Positions 32,834-45,647 of a stretch of DNA of 64,000 nucleotides are shown piece by piece; position 1 is the stretch's first letter, and each line of letters opens with the position of its first letter. A model generated the notes under the pieces. It was not told the origin of the DNA. It searched no databases and was given only the letters and a program-made list of their open reading frames with translations. The stretch covers positions 17,429,261 to 17,493,260 of the forward strand of contig NC_003074.8 of the NCBI RefSeq assembly GCF_000001735.4, written 5' to 3'. The translations under genes and the position numbers were made by a program. Origin of the DNA: Arabidopsis thaliana. Lineage: Eukaryota; Streptophyta; Magnoliopsida; Brassicales; Brassicaceae.

Positions 32834-35395
32834 ATGGCTCTTTCATTTCGAATTTCTTCGTCGTCTCCGTTAATCTGCAGAGCCACTCTCTCAAACGGCG
32901 ACAACAGTCGTAACTACCACACGACTGATGCCGCTTTTATCCGACGCGCCGCCGATTTGTCCGAAATGTCCGCCGGACTTACTTCACCTCACCCTAATTT
33001 CGGCTGTGTAATCGCCACTTCTTCCGGTAAAGTCGCCGGAGAAGGATATCTATACGCTCAAGGTACTAAACCGGCGGAAGCGTTGGCTGTTGAAGCTGCC
33101 GGAGAGTTTTCTAGAGGCGCCACTGCTTATTTAAACATGGAGCCTGGTGATTGTCATGGTGACCACACTGCTGTATCTGCTCTTGTTCAGGTTTTTGCTT
33201 CTTTCTCTTAGATTTTTCTGTGAATAAGCCATAAGCCAATGATTGTGTGATATTAGGAAACAATTTGACCAAATTGAGATTGTATAGATTAGGCAGGAAT
33301 TGAACGAGTTGTTGTTGGAATAAGGCATCCTTTGCAACATCTTAGAGGCTCTGCGATTCGTGAATTAAGAAGTCATGGTATCGAAGTTAATGTTCTTGGA
33401 GAAGACTTTGAGAGTAAAGTTCTTGAGGTATCTATGTCTTCTTACTCTTCAATTTGAAGTTAATTGTTAGGATTCTGTTAACTAAATGTTCAAGTTCTTA
33501 TAGGATGCTCGGAAATCGTGTCTTCTTGTGAATGCTCCTTTGATTCATAGAGCTTGTTCTCGAGTTCCGTTCTCTGTTCTTAAGTATGCCATGACTCTTG
33601 ATGGTAACTATTTCAACCTCCATTTCATATGTTTGTAGGATAGCTGTTTTAGCTAACGTTTTTTTTGTTTATTGATAGGTAAGATTGCAGCGAGTAGTGG
33701 ACATGCAGCATGGATAAGTAGTAAACTCTCTAGAACCCGAGTGTTCGAGTTGCGAGGAGGAAGTGATGCTGTGATAGTTGGAGGAAACACAGTACGCCAA
33801 GATGGTAAATATTGTATCTTAAATCTCGCATCTTTACGGATGCTTACAACATATTGAATAGATATGTGAAAGTTGTGCAATTTTGTAACTGCAGATCCTC
33901 GATTGACTGCAAGACACGGACAGGGTCACACCCCTACACGAATTGTGATGACTCAGAGTCTTGATCTTCCTGAGAAAGCTAATCTATGGGATGTCTCGGA
34001 AGTATCTACCATAGTTGTTACCCAAAGGGGTGCAAGAAAGAGTTTCCAGAAATTGCTTGCGTCCAAGGGTGTTGAAGTTGTGGAGTTTGACATGTTGAAT
34101 CCAAGAGAAGTTATGGAATATTTCCATCTCCGTGGATATCTTTCTATACTATGGGAGTGTGGGGGAACATTAGCTGCATCTGCTATATCATCCAGTGTCA
34201 TCCACAAGGTACCCATTATACTATATCCATACTTATTTGTAGTCATCTTATGTTTTTGTCTGGCTAAACCTCATTTTCTTACACTTCTTTCTCTCAATGT
34301 AATTCATTTTTCAGGTTGTTGCTTTCGTTGCTCCAAAAATTATCGGTGGGAGTAAAGCACCTTCCCCTGTGGGTGACCTTGGGATGGTAGAGATGACACA
34401 AGCATTGAATTTAATTGATGTTTGTTATGAGCAGGTAATTTTTTTGCTTTATGAATTAACATTCACTGTGACAAGTTAACCATGTTACTGAATCTGGCCT
34501 CTTAGTTCCGTGGGTTTAATCTAAATCCTTGAACTACAGGTTGGTCCCGACATGCTTGTCAGCGGATTTCTTCAGCCCATACCAGACCTCTTACCTGTTA
34601 TCCCATCAGAGGATGCAACTGTCGAGATTGACCCCAGTGTTGACCCCTTTGAACCTAGTATCATATTCTTCTACAAAACATGGGACCTCTATGGAAGTTT
34701 CTCAAATTTTTCTCCACATCCAATTCGAATGCCCTATGGCGAGGAGAATGATGATTACATGACCTGGTCCAGTGTGGAACATTACTATCAGGTACCACAC
34801 AACAGTCCATGTAAAATGGTATCTTGCTCTTTCAAAAAAACATAATCTCTTGATCCTTCACCCAAAAACTTTAAAGGCAAACAAGTTTGTTGGGGTCGAA
34901 AATCCAAAGGCATATGATTGCGTTGAGAAAATTAGAACAGCTAGAAGTCCAGAGGAGGCAGCTCTGATAGGCAGATCAACACTGAGACAGAAACCTGAAC
35001 TGGTATGAATAAAAGTTGAATTGTCCAGTTTCGAGCATCAAAGCAGTTTTCACTCGTTTGTTGATCTCTCGAGAATCGAGATCGTTATTCAGGGGATCAA
35101 TAATACTGCATTCTCGCTTTAATGATTGTTTTAGGTTCGGAATGATTGGGAAGATGTGAAGATAGAAGTAATGTACAAGGCTTTAAAATGCAAGTTCTCA
35201 ACTTATCCTCACTTGAAATCAATGTTGCTCTCGACAATTGGAACAGTTCTCGTGGAGGCTTCACCGCACGATCTATTCTGGGGAGGTGGCCGTGAAGGAG
35301 AAGGGCTTAACTATCTTGGTCGACTGCTTATGCAGCTTCGTTCTGAGTATCTGGGCGAATCCTCTGTTTCAGCTGAAAAGACTTCTTCGGCCTGA
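32834..35395 (+). CDS. PYRR: Riboflavin biosynthesis protein PYRR (reductase with C-terminal NADAR-type domain)
   Basis: Plastid riboflavin-pathway enzyme reducing the deaminated pyrimidine intermediate. Nine exons: 32834-33190, 33293-33427, 33504-33603, 33679-33804, 33895-34208, 34315-34434, 34540-34791, 34877-35002 and 35135-35395 (596 aa), all in frame. Residues 1-30 are Ser/Arg-rich, a likely plastid transit peptide. The deaminase-like domain (30-170) lacks the usual zinc ligands: PAEALA at 80-85 stands where family enzymes have HAE, and EPGDCHGDHTA where they have the PCxxxGRTPPC-type motif. The reductase domain (about 175-400) looks intact. A NADAR/COG3236 domain follows (about 425-585: FFYKTWDLYGSFSNFSPHPI, WSSVEHYYQANKF, DLFWGGG). 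In plants this domain hydrolyses reactive early riboflavin intermediates. I recall the locus also as PHS1. Confidence 0.95.
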
Positions 35396-36368
35396 TGGAT
35401 GATGATAGTCTTTCATATTTATTCCAAAAAGTTATCAATAAAACTTTCAGTTTTCCTCAATTTTGACATTTACATTGTTGTAATTCTTTAACCTATATAA
35501 CATTATTGTAAGTTTGTAACATTATGATAGTTTTCCTAGACCATTTGATTCACATTAACTCATACTGAGTATTTTAAATGGTAACGGTAGAGTTTTTATT
35601 TGCTTTGTTCGGTTTTAAAACCAATCCAACATATTCAAGAATCCAATTCGATTTGGTCCGGATCAGTGAAAATTCCAAGGCTTATAGGAACACCTTTCGT
35701 AAAGAAGACACTAGGTGGTCGCAACTTTTCGAGAAGAACAGACACTAGGTGGTCACGAAGACACTAGCTGGTGACAACGTCAGAAAATACTCAACATAAA
35801 AGTAAAACTCTTAAAAGAGTTACATAACACAAATATTAAAATATGTATCATATAATCATCATAGTAACATAAACAAGGATTGTTGTAAGAGTTTGCGTAT
35901 GCTTGAAACTACAAGAGTAGAAACTGAGCTAAAAGCACATGGAAGGTTACTTTAACATTGGAAAAACACATCTTTCTTCTTCTTCCTTTCAAGTCACTTT
36001 TCCTCTTCTTTTCTTTCATTTTGACATTTCTTTCTTAATACTTTTTAAATATGTAATGGAATCAATTATAGACCTTTATATAGGTGTTTGATATTATATG
36101 ATTTTATAATCATAGGTTGCTAAATAAGAATGTAAGTCATGATATCATATGAATACAATCCCAAGCAAAGACAACACACATCATCATGTTCTCCCCTCAA
36201 TAACAATCACTTGCAAAGTACATACACACAAACTCAAAATAATAATTCTAGAAAACAATTATTAACTAATTTAATATACAAAACTAAATTCCCTTTAATT
36301 AGTTAAGACATCACACCAAGAAACTTCTCAATTCCCCATACAAACTCATACCCAAGAACTTCAAAAAA
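35396..36368. other. Spacer between PYRR and the PME gene
   Basis: PYRR 3' UTR (AATAAA-like signal near 35438) then an AT-rich spacer. At 35705-35785 three imperfect copies of GACACTAG(G/C)TGGT follow one another. The last 150 bp should be the PME promoter. Confidence 0.45.
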
Positions 36369-38628
36369 ATGCTTAGAGGCATCTTTCACATTTGCCTCTT
36401 GGCCTCATTTCTTCTTCTACCGTTCTCCTCCGCCGTACATGATAGTGGCTTCACCGGTGGTACCGATGCTCCTCCTCCGTGGGACCATAATGTTTCCCCA
36501 CCACCAGAAACCGCACCATCCCCAACCCCCACCTCGAGTCCCTCTACAACCTCACCGCCATCTCCTGGACCGGTGGCTGCGCCATCTCCGATCAACAACG
36601 GCTCTGTCTCCGGGGACATGACATGGTGGTGCAACAAGACTCCACACGCTGAGACATGCAATTACTACTTCCGGAAGAGCTCACAAAACAACATTAACCT
36701 ACGACCACCAAGGTTCCGGTCCGAGTTCTTACGGATGCTGGTCAAGGTAGCACTTGACCAAGCCGTGATCACACACAGTCAAACCGTTAAGTTTGGACCG
36801 AGCTGCACCAACAACCAAAGGAAAGCCGCTTGGTCAGACTGCGTAAATCTCTTCCAAAACACGGTGGCTCAGCTGAACCGAACGCTCAAGGGACTTAACC
36901 CGGCGGCTTCGAGTGATGTCAAATGTACGGACTTCGACGCACAAACGTGGCTCAGCACGGCTCAGACCAACATCGAGACGTGCCGTTCCGGATCCGAGGA
37001 TCTTAACGTCTCGGATTTCGTCATGCCGGTGATATCCAACAAGAACTTGTCGGATTTGATTGGAAACTGCTTGGCCGTCAATGGAGTTCTCATGAAGCAA
37101 CATGATCATACGACTACTGGTACGTTCTATGAATATTATAATTACTTTGAGTCAAAGCAAAAAATTATCAAAATTACTTCAATTAATTAGATTCCTCATT
37201 TACGAATATGCATGCCAATTTGTTCAAATTAATCGTTTTCTGCTTATAAGTTGTCTCGTAATAAATTTATTTTGATACAACAATTATAAGTAAATTAAAC
37301 TGTTACGTTTAACGTAATCTTTGTTCACACGTAATCAGATTAATCATGCATGAATACTAATTTACACCTTAGGCTATAAAATTTTATTTTCCTCCAAAAT
37401 ACACCTTTTTCATGTTAGACGGTATATTAATTTGAGCTGAATACGGTTAATATGTAACATGACTTTATCTAACACGGCCAAATTCCAATTTGTTTGGTTT
37501 GTCAAGCTAACCACAAAGAATACTTCCCAAGCTGGGTTTCAAGACATGAGAGACGATTACTCGTATCAGCCTCTTTAGCGAAATCGAGTCCCCACCTAGT
37601 GGTGGCACAAGACAGGTCCGGCCATTTCCGGTCGATCCAAGCTGCCATAAACTTCGCAGCGAGAAGGAGATTCAAGTCAAGATTTGTGATATATGTGAAG
37701 AAAGGTGTTTACCGAGAGAACATTGATGTCGGCAATGATAACCACAACATCATGCTCGTCGGAGATGGCGAGAGAAAAACAATCATCACAAGTGGCCGAA
37801 GCGTCCAGCATGGCTACACCACCTATAACTCTGCAACCGGCGGTTAAAACTCTATCTTAAAATCTTGGCTAAATCCAACTTTAAGACTTCTAATGGTACT
37901 AATAAGTCTTTTTTCCCAACTCTTTTGAAGGCTTTGGAGGCCAAAGGTTTGTAGCAAAAGACATGACATTCATCAACACGGCCGGGCCATTACGTGGGCA
38001 AGCTGTTGCGGTTCGATCATCCTCTGACCTCTCTGTTTTCTACCGTGTCGGTATCCATGGATTCCAAGACACCCTCTACATCCATTCACAACGCCAGTTC
38101 TTTAGGGAATGTTATATCTCAGGCACCATCGACTTCATCTTCGGAAATGCAGCTGTTGTCTTCCAGAACTGCATGATTCTCGTCCGGCGCCCTCTTCATG
38201 GCCAAGCCAACATCATAACAGCTCAAGGTCGTGGTGACCCTTTTCAGAACACAGGAATAACAATCCATAGCTCAAGGATAATTGCAGCTTCTGATTTGAA
38301 GCCTGTGATCCGAGCTTACAAGACCTATTTAGGCCGACCGTGGCAAGCTTATTCACGCGTCACAATCATGAAGACCTATATAGATAACTCGATCAGCCCC
38401 TTGGGATGGTCTCCTTGGTTAAGAGGATCCAATTTTGCTCTTAATACAGTTTTCTATGGAGAGTATAAAAATTTTGGACCGGGGTCTTCCACAAGATGGC
38501 GGGTCCGGTGGAAAGGATTCCACGCCATAACGAGCACCGCGGTTGCTTCTCGGTTTACGGTTGGAAGCCTTATAGCCGGCGGTTCATGGTTGCCAGCCAC
38601 TGGCGTGCCTTTCAAGTCAGGGTTGTGA
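36369..38628 (+). CDS. Pectin methylesterase with PMEI-like pro-region (type I PME)
   Basis: Secreted cell-wall enzyme that de-esterifies homogalacturonan. Three exons, 36369-37119, 37507-37842 and 37931-38628, give 594 aa. It has a signal peptide (1-22), then a Pro/Ser/Thr-rich linker (35-72) before a PMEI-like pro-domain (about 80-245). A basic processing site RRLL follows at 266-269, then the catalytic domain. The catalytic aspartates Asp409 (GFQDTLY) and Asp430 (GTIDFIFGNA) and Arg498 (LGRPW) are present, so the enzyme should be active after cleavage in the Golgi. The proline-rich insert between signal and pro-domain is a notable addition. Locus recognised from memory as a plant invertase/PMEI superfamily PME. 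Convergent with the next gene. Confidence 0.95.
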
Positions 38629-39534
38629 GGAGAGTCAGCATGTCCTATATTAAAGACTAAACAATGTGTAATGTGTGTATGTGATCCTTGTTTTATTTAT
38701 TACTGATTTATTTATCACCTTTTTATATTGTTTTCAACAAACAAACAAAAAAATCATTCTAATTATAGAGACAGTGGTACATATCTGGTATACTATACAC
38801 TTGGTCCTCCTTGAAATCTGAAACAGAAGCTTTGATCAATGTTACAAAATTTTCACTGAATGTTAGTGGACTACAAGAAAATAGTTTGAAAATTGGTAAA
38901 GAGTAAAGGAAAACATATTCAAAGGATTAGACTTGTAACTGGTGTACTCTAGATTCTAGTTATGTTTCGAAGCCTAATTAGGTTTCTATGAATTTTCTTA
39001 GGGCGACAATCATCATGGTTTGAGAAGATTAGTTATCATTCATCTCCAAATGGTTGATAAATTCATGTGGCAACTTGGAAGAGTAAATTCAATTCTTTTC
39101 CTATTTGTTGTGAACATCTACACCAAAAAACTACACAGTCAAAGTCAGGTGATACGTAATACGTTTACCATCTTCTCTACACATAAGATATGGTGAAGCA
39201 ATCAACTAAACATGGTTAATTTTCATTCAAAAAAAAAAAAAAAAAAAAAACTAGACATGGTTGAAGAAACCTAAAAATCAAACCAAAAAATATTGAATGT
39301 GCATCCTTACTACCTTAAGATATATTTTCGAGATTATGCTCTGCTTTTGTTTTATCAATTAGAAATCTTAAGGTTATTAAAGAAGGATTATACTCAGAAT
39401 TAGTAACAATGAAAAACTGCAAATAATCTATATATATTTTCTTGGGAAAGAATGAAAGTTTGATTAACCAAAAATAAATAAAAAGAATACAACTTAGAGT
39501 CTTTAAGTAGAGTGAAAACGAAACAAATAATCAT
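38629..39534. other. Spacer between convergent PME and unknown-protein genes
   Basis: AT-rich, with a run of about 23 A at 39229-39251. No gene seen. It should contain both 3' UTRs. Confidence 0.4.
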
Positions 39535-40200
39535 TTAAGTAGGGGTAAGGAAATATTTATCCTCCTCCATGATATCACCAATATAACCAACTAAACTCAT
39601 CACACACCCAACTAAACCAATTAAACCGAAACAAACCAATGCCCTAAAACCAACACAACCCTTCTCTTTCACTTCACTAACCATCACATCTTCCTTAACC
39701 GTCGCCACCGCCGGAATCGTAACCTCTCCCTTCTCCGATGATGATGACGCTTCTTGGAACAATGGCCACTGCTCAGCCTCTACTTCTTCCTCCTTCTCTT
39801 CTTCTTCTTCTGCTTTACACTCGATTAGACAAGATTCGACCAAAGAGTAATCCTCACCGGTTTTACCGTTGATAATACAAGCATTAGTTTCCAAACTTTC
39901 CATTTCCGGTTTGATCAATAAACCATTACCATGACCGGGCAATTGGTTGGTGATAAAAGCCTCCATTTCGAATAACCTCTCTGCCATGCAACGCAGTTTA
40001 TACAACTCTTCAATGTCTTCTTCTCCTTCCACATCCTTTGGCCGGGACGATGTCTCAGCCGTTAGAAGGGTCTTCGCGAATGTGATTCCGAGTTGCATTT
40101 TTCGAACATTGGGATCATTATAGTCAAAAGTGATTACTTCAAGAAGAGACTCGAGTTCTTCAAGTTTCTTCTCCAACACTGAGTTGATCTTTGCCTTCAT
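39535..40200 (-). CDS. Unknown protein, acidic with C-terminal membrane anchor
   Basis: Single exon, 221 aa, from MKAKINSVLEKKLEELESLL. I do not recognise a named domain. The N-terminal 100 residues are helical and charged with a coiled-coil tendency. Residues about 130-145 are a Glu/Lys run (EEEEEKEEEVEAEQWP). The last 40 residues contain a hydrophobic stretch (VGFRALVCFGLIGLVGCVMSLVG) that looks like a tail anchor, followed by a short acidic tail. The frame is open with plant-like codon use and a CT-free upstream region, so it is probably a real gene. A cytosol-facing tail-anchored protein is my best description; the role is unknown. Confidence 0.75.
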   Translation of the reverse strand: MKAKINSVLEKKLEELESLLEVITFDYNDPNVRKMQLGITFAKTLLTAETSSRPKDVEGEEDIEELYKLRCMAERLFEMEAFITNQLPGHGNGLLIKPEMESLETNACIINGKTGEDYSLVESCLIECKAEEEEEKEEEVEAEQWPLFQEASSSSEKGEVTIPAVATVKEDVMVSEVKEKGCVGFRALVCFGLIGLVGCVMSLVGYIGDIMEEDKYFLTPT

Positions 40201-40526
40201 TCTCTTGATCCCAATAATGTTTTTTTTTTTTTTTCTCTTCGTCGTATTTTACAATGTCGAAACAGTGTAATACAAAAACTTCTAATGTAGTGGGTTGCGA
40301 CGGTTATCATGTTCATGAATGTGTCTTTTCGTGCACACGTTCATATACGTTACCTAAAAATGTGTTCCATTGGATGTTTTTTTTTAATAGATTTTCTCCT
40401 TAACCTTTTTCCTCTCTTCTAGATTTTTTATAATTAATTAGAATAAATAGATGCTCAAAAAGAGAAAGCATAGATTAAAAGAAAGTTTTGCAAGGGAAAA
40501 ATAGGATAAAAATACCAATTGAGAAA

Positions 40527-41866
40527 TCTAAATATACTAAATCAGCAGTCACTTTTCCAATAACTGATGCATTTAGTGATTGACACATCAGTTTATTACT
40601 ATTTTTTTATTCTTTCATTTTCACGCAGGATTTTTATGTGTCGTTTTTAGTTAACTTTGTTTCTTTCTCAAACGATTTTCTCTTTCATCCCCACGATCTC
40701 CACATCTCCACTTTCTCTCTTCCAAAAACTCCATGACTACTGTGTAAAATCTCAAAGATGGGTTTCTCAACATCATTAATCGATTACTCAGAAATCAGGT
40801 ACTTTGTTCATCTCAATGAACCAATTTCTTTTTTCTTCCTGACAAAGACGAAACGCACCCTAAGAGCTCTATCTTGCATTAGGGAAATCGTATTCGTGAA
40901 TAAATCCCCTTTGTTAACCATCTTCTATTTCTGTTTGTAATTTTGTTTTATATATATAGAATTCTCCATAGATCCGAAAATCATATATCCTTCTTCTAGA
41001 TTTCTATGGCTTTTTTTTTTTTTTTTTTTCTTTGTTTCTGCTTTATTTGACTGAATTCGATTTCTCTCATACATCTCCTTTTTTCCATAGGATTATTCTT
41101 TAATACAATCAATGCCTATGATTCTCCGTCTCACAAACACTCAAGGAACAACGACAAATTTTGGCTTCTCATCTAAACAGTTGCCTTAAAACAAGGGTGA
41201 GTTTAATATCTTAATCGAAGCTCAAGTGTTTTTTTAATGGTAAATTAATTCTCATACTTTTTACTATTCTTCTTTCATCTCTTATTTTACTTCTTTATAT
41301 CTGCAATTTCTTTTTTGTATTAAACCGCAATTGTATTTTCACGCAAGATTTTTGTATTAATACAAATACTTCAATTTTAAAGTCATCTCTTATTTTACTT
41401 CTTTATATCTGCAATATCTTTGATATTGTTTCAAAGGCAGCGTCTGCGTCATGTAGTTACTTACTTGTGCATATTTTACATTTTTTTTTAGACTTCCAAG
41501 CTTTGGGTGTCAACGAATGTTTGTAAACTGAATTACTAATGATGAGAAGAAAAACACATTACAATTGGTTGGAGCTAATGATGAAATAAGCGGACATGTA
41601 TATACCCAGCATAATTTTCGTACTTATACTCTCTTATATTTCTAAACTCTTGATTTGTTAGTTACTGTCTATCGCAATTGATTCTTTGGGTAGAAAAGTT
41701 GTACCTTCTTTATATATTTTTCTTAATCTTTGTATATTCTTCAGTCAATGATAATAAATTTGTTGTATATTTATGCTATCTGCTTTATTTTAAAAATCTT
41801 AGTTAAGAGTTGTAGCAGATATAATTTAAAACAATGTTGTCCCTGCATAGCAGGGCCAAATGCTAG
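40527..41866 (+). mobile_element. Non-autonomous Helitron (ATREP-like), 1.34 kb
   Basis: The 5' end TCTAAATATACTAAATCAGC follows an A, and the 3' end CTAG (41863-41866) is followed by a T, as Helitrons insert between A and T. Ten bases before CTAG is a perfect 6-bp hairpin CCCTGC-ATA-GCAGGG (41841-41855), the structure that marks Helitron 3' ends. No Rep/helicase frame is present. The subterminal 5' sequence (GTCACTTTTCCAATAACTGATG...TGACACATCAG) resembles Arabidopsis ATREP families as I remember them. Inside, 40758-40798 looks like a small first coding exon (MGFSTSLIDYSEIR then GT), perhaps a captured fragment. Confidence 0.75.
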
Positions 41867-43280
41867 TCAGTTAGTATATTTCAAAAGTTAATATCATTTT
41901 CTTGTACTTAACAAAATTTATTTTGTTCCATAATGAATGTTCTGTCCAATTTTGTTTTTAAAACATTTTATGTTTTGTTTTTTTAATACTTCCCATCGGT
42001 TTGATATTTGAGGCCCAAGTATGTGGCGTTTGAATTAATGGCTTCTCTAGTCCATTATGAAATTAAGGTCACAACTCATTTTTTAAGAACAATTTCCAAC
42101 CCATTTCTCCAAAAAGAGAAGAAAAAAAAAATCATAAATTCAAATTCGGAGTTAAGTTTTTCTTCAATTCTACTCCATTTTGCTGTTGAAAAATGGGTTT
42201 AAATTTTAGTGTAAATCGAAAATAAAAAAAATCTATATAAGATGAAGATTTCTATTTTGGAAATTGGAAATAGAGATAGGTTGGAAAAATCTAACTTTAA
42301 ACCATATTTTGGAGATGAATATGGAGATAGTTGGAGATGGTTTTAGCCTCTTAGGCTCTTTTATTCTTCACCAATAATTAGAGTCTATGCTTCTTGGTGA
42401 GAAGGCATGCTTGGAATATATAAAAACTGATATCGTGGAGTTCTCTTATATTTTCCTGTATAAACTATCTGTGGTCCATTGGAGTTAGAGCAAATATATA
42501 TATGCAGTCGTACTCATTCGGACGTATAGATTTTGTTTTATCAATTTTTAGTTTTATGATTTCAAAGAATTTAACATGTAGCCTCAAATAAGTAATGCTA
42601 TATAAAATTCAGATTTGTACACCACAAAACAAGTAGTTTAGAAATAACTGTATCTAAATAATGTGATAATTATGCAGCTTCTAGTGGGATCCGGTTACTT
42701 AATTTGATTCAGTATAAACCAACCTATCATTATCAATTACTCCGTTGTGTGTGCATTTTTTTTCCCTCTGAATGTCAAGAATGTGGTCCTCCATATGTAG
42801 AAGGCACTAGATAGTCTATAGTATTATCTTATATTATTATTAAACAAATCACTAATCAAATGTAGTGGTCTACAATCAAATACTGGAAATCAGAAGTTAT
42901 GGTCCTTAATCTTAGTGATAGATTTTTACATTAGTTAATGTTCTTAATTTATGCTTATTCATATTATACACACACACATAAGAGGGCTTACACTCGTTCT
43001 AATATATACTAATGCCATGACTAGAATATAGCGGAAGGTAAAATGTATATTTATGATTTATGTGTATATTCTGCAAAACCAAGCCAAGAAAATTTGGAGG
43101 GTTTATTTCTTTTGAGAAATTGATCAAATCGATATATAGTAATTATGTACAATGTACATCACAATACAGATTACATGTTTACAAATTCCCACAGACCTAA
43201 ACTCTGGTCCGAAATCTTCCCTATGAAAAAATAAACAAAACTTAAAACGCTACTAAAAAAATGGCGATCAAAGTTGGTGA
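41867..43280. other. AT-rich spacer, possible decayed MITE
   Basis: Between the Helitron and the G3Pp1 3' end. At 42080-42350 TTTCCAACCCATTTCTCCAAAA and, near the other end, TTTTGGAGAT...TTGGAGATGG are weakly inverted, suggesting an old MITE. No gene seen. Confidence 0.35.
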
Positions 43281-44949
43281 TCACACTTCCATCACATGAT
43301 CTTGGACATAGTCCACCGGAGATCTACATTCTTCCGATGGCCTAGACTCAGCTATCTTCTCCGCTACTTCGGCCATTACCAGCCTCGTCAACAATAGTCC
43401 AGCCACAAACGCAGCTCCCATCAACATTGTGAAAACCGCGGTCCAGCTACCCCTCGACGATATGTAACCCGTTAGTAAGGGTCCGACCGCCGCTCCAACG
43501 GATCCCGTTCCATCGATAATAGCCGTTACCGTAGCCAAAGCTCTCGAGTTTCCTTTCAACGAGCTGTGTGTTCCAAGATCAGCTGAAACTGCCGTTGTAA
43601 TCAAAGCGTAAGGACCGTTAACCAACATCCCGGTCAAGAACATGAGAGACGCGTTGGCTAATAACGATACATGTCCGTAGCTACGGTAGAAGAACAAAGC
43701 TGGAATTGAGCAGTACATGAAACTCGCAGCCGTAATAGCTCTTGCACCAATTCGGTCTGAAATGTAACCAGCCATGATTCCACCAACCACACCTCCTACA
43801 TCGAACATTGTCGAAAGATTTCCCGCTGTTTCGTCCGATAAATATTCGCCTTCAATCGCTGCAAAATATCATTCAAAAATTGTAATCAGTAACGCAACCA
43901 AGACAAGTAATCTAGTGGTTTGTACTCACTCAGTAATAATATACAAAAAAATTACCTGTATGGCTAACGTAAAATGGGAGCCAGTAGAGGAAAGTGTAAG
44001 CGACCAACTTAGCAAAGAAGAGACAGAGCGCGAAAGGCGCAACTCCGGGAATCCTCCACGCTTCAATGAATCCAACAGCTCGTTTCTTGTCATCGGTTTC
44101 CGAATCCGACGAGCTCAATAGTAACGGCTCATTAACAGAGTTTCCGATTTTCTCAGACGAAGAATCAAGAACCTCGTCTCGCTCTGCTCCAACATTCTCT
44201 GGACTAACAGGCAAGAAAGCGTAATTCACCAAACCAATCACCACAATGATAACACCAGGAACAACAAAAGACCATCCCCAACCATATCTCAACATAGCAG
44301 CAGCGATCAACGAGCCAGTAATGTTCCCAACAGAAGTATGAGCATTCCATATCCCCATGATCAAACCTCTCTTCTTCTTGTTAAACCAGTTTCCAACAAC
44401 AGCAACAACCGATGGCCAACCCGAAGATTGAAACAAACCAGCTAACATTTGCATTATCAAGAAATAGTAAAAGCTATGAATGTTACCCCAATAACCAACT
44501 CCAAACAGAGAAGTAAACAATCCAGTTCCTATCATTCCAACAGTCAAGAAGATCCTAAGATTCATCCTATCCCCCAAATGTCCAGCGAAATACATTCCGA
44601 AAGCGTAAACCGCAAGAAACGCAACATCGATCTCACCGAGCAAAACCGTACCATCAGGACCATTGAAAGGAGCCCAACCACCTTCTTCTTTTACAGAGGA
44701 ACCAAACGAAGTAAATCTCAAAAGAAGTGAGTTTAGTCCTGTATCTGGAGATTGAGGATCAAGAGCACTTTTGACAATACTTGTTGTTTTTCTTGCAGCG
44801 TGATAGCTAGCGTAAGCGAGAAACGTCACGATCAACACTATGGCTTGATAAGCACTGTAAGAGAGCTTTGAGCCTTTGATACGTTCCAAGAATCGTATCC
44901 CTATCGGTTTTTTCTCCATCTCTGGTTCAGATTGCATTAGAGAACCCAT
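43281..44949 (-). CDS. G3Pp1: Putative glycerol-3-phosphate permease 1 (MFS)
   Basis: Major facilitator protein of the organophosphate:phosphate antiporter type, related to bacterial GlpT and known in Arabidopsis as phosphate-starvation induced (PS3). Two coding exons, 43956-44949 and 43281-43858, give 523 aa with about 12 membrane segments. A charged, Ser-rich central loop (about 255-295: [14 protein letters not shown]...[11 protein letters not shown]) separates the two halves. The MFS loop motif [10 protein letters not shown] lies in the N-half and [10 protein letters not shown] in the C-half. The first ATG is at 44949. A leader exon joins through a probable 0.8-kb 5' UTR intron, about 44994-45797 (donor AAG|GTACTA, acceptor TTTAG). 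Three P1BS sites lie inside that intron. Transport substrate in plants is inferred from family. Confidence 0.93.
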
Positions 44950-45043
44950 CAAAACTTGTTCTTCAGTTCTCGAAATCCAATGTTTTGTTTGACCTAAAGA
45001 TTGGAGAAATAAATATTAGATAAAAAAAAAGTATCAAAAAAGA

Positions 45044-45647
45044 GTATATTCGAATATTTCATATAGAATTTTACTTTTTTAACTCTTGGCGTTACATAAA
45101 GGTTACATCTAGTGAGGAATCTCTAGAAACGTGTCGGAATGAGTGACAGATCGTGATTTTGTACTTGTGTCTCTTTTATGAACTCTCAAGAGAAACTATT
45201 TGAAGTGTTTTGATTAGTTAAATAACTCAGATTTTATTACCTTAATTTATTTATTTTTACTCTAGATATTCTTTACCTTTATATGAGTTATGAGTTATGA
45301 CCACTAAATTGGTATATTTAAGGAATATTCTTTAAACAAAAAAAATAACAGAGCTTGAAAATTCATCAAATCCTTAAACAGTTTACTCATGACCTGATCC
45401 AAGTTCATCTTGATAATATTTGTTGAAATCATGCAAGAAAATAAAACTCATCCTTTGAAATATTCAAAATTATATTAAATACAGATTATAAAACAGAACA
45501 GGATCAACTTAAGATTCGAATCTCGAAGAATGCTAAGAATATAAAAGAACCATCGGGGGACGATGAAGAAAGATATAGAACGATGAAGACGCATATCACG
45601 ATTTGAAGAATTCCTTCGTAAAATCTGTAATAATTACTAGAATATTC
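45044..45647. promoter_or_regulatory. Three P1BS (PHR1-binding) sites in the G3Pp1 leader intron
   Basis: GTATATTC at 45044-45051, GAATATTC at 45323-45330 and GAATATTC at 45640-45647, all exact fits to GNATATNC; the two GAATATTC copies are full palindromes. All fall within the predicted 5' UTR intron. PHR1 binds such sites to activate phosphate-starvation genes. Confidence 0.65.

Noticed and set aside
42008-42202. 64-codon frame at 42.0-42.2 kb
   Set aside because: AT-rich low-complexity translation overlapping a possible decayed MITE; no gene support.
43774-44730. Plus-strand open frames across the G3Pp1 gene
   Set aside because: They are antisense shadows of the membrane-protein coding sequence. 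The minus-strand exons explain the region fully.
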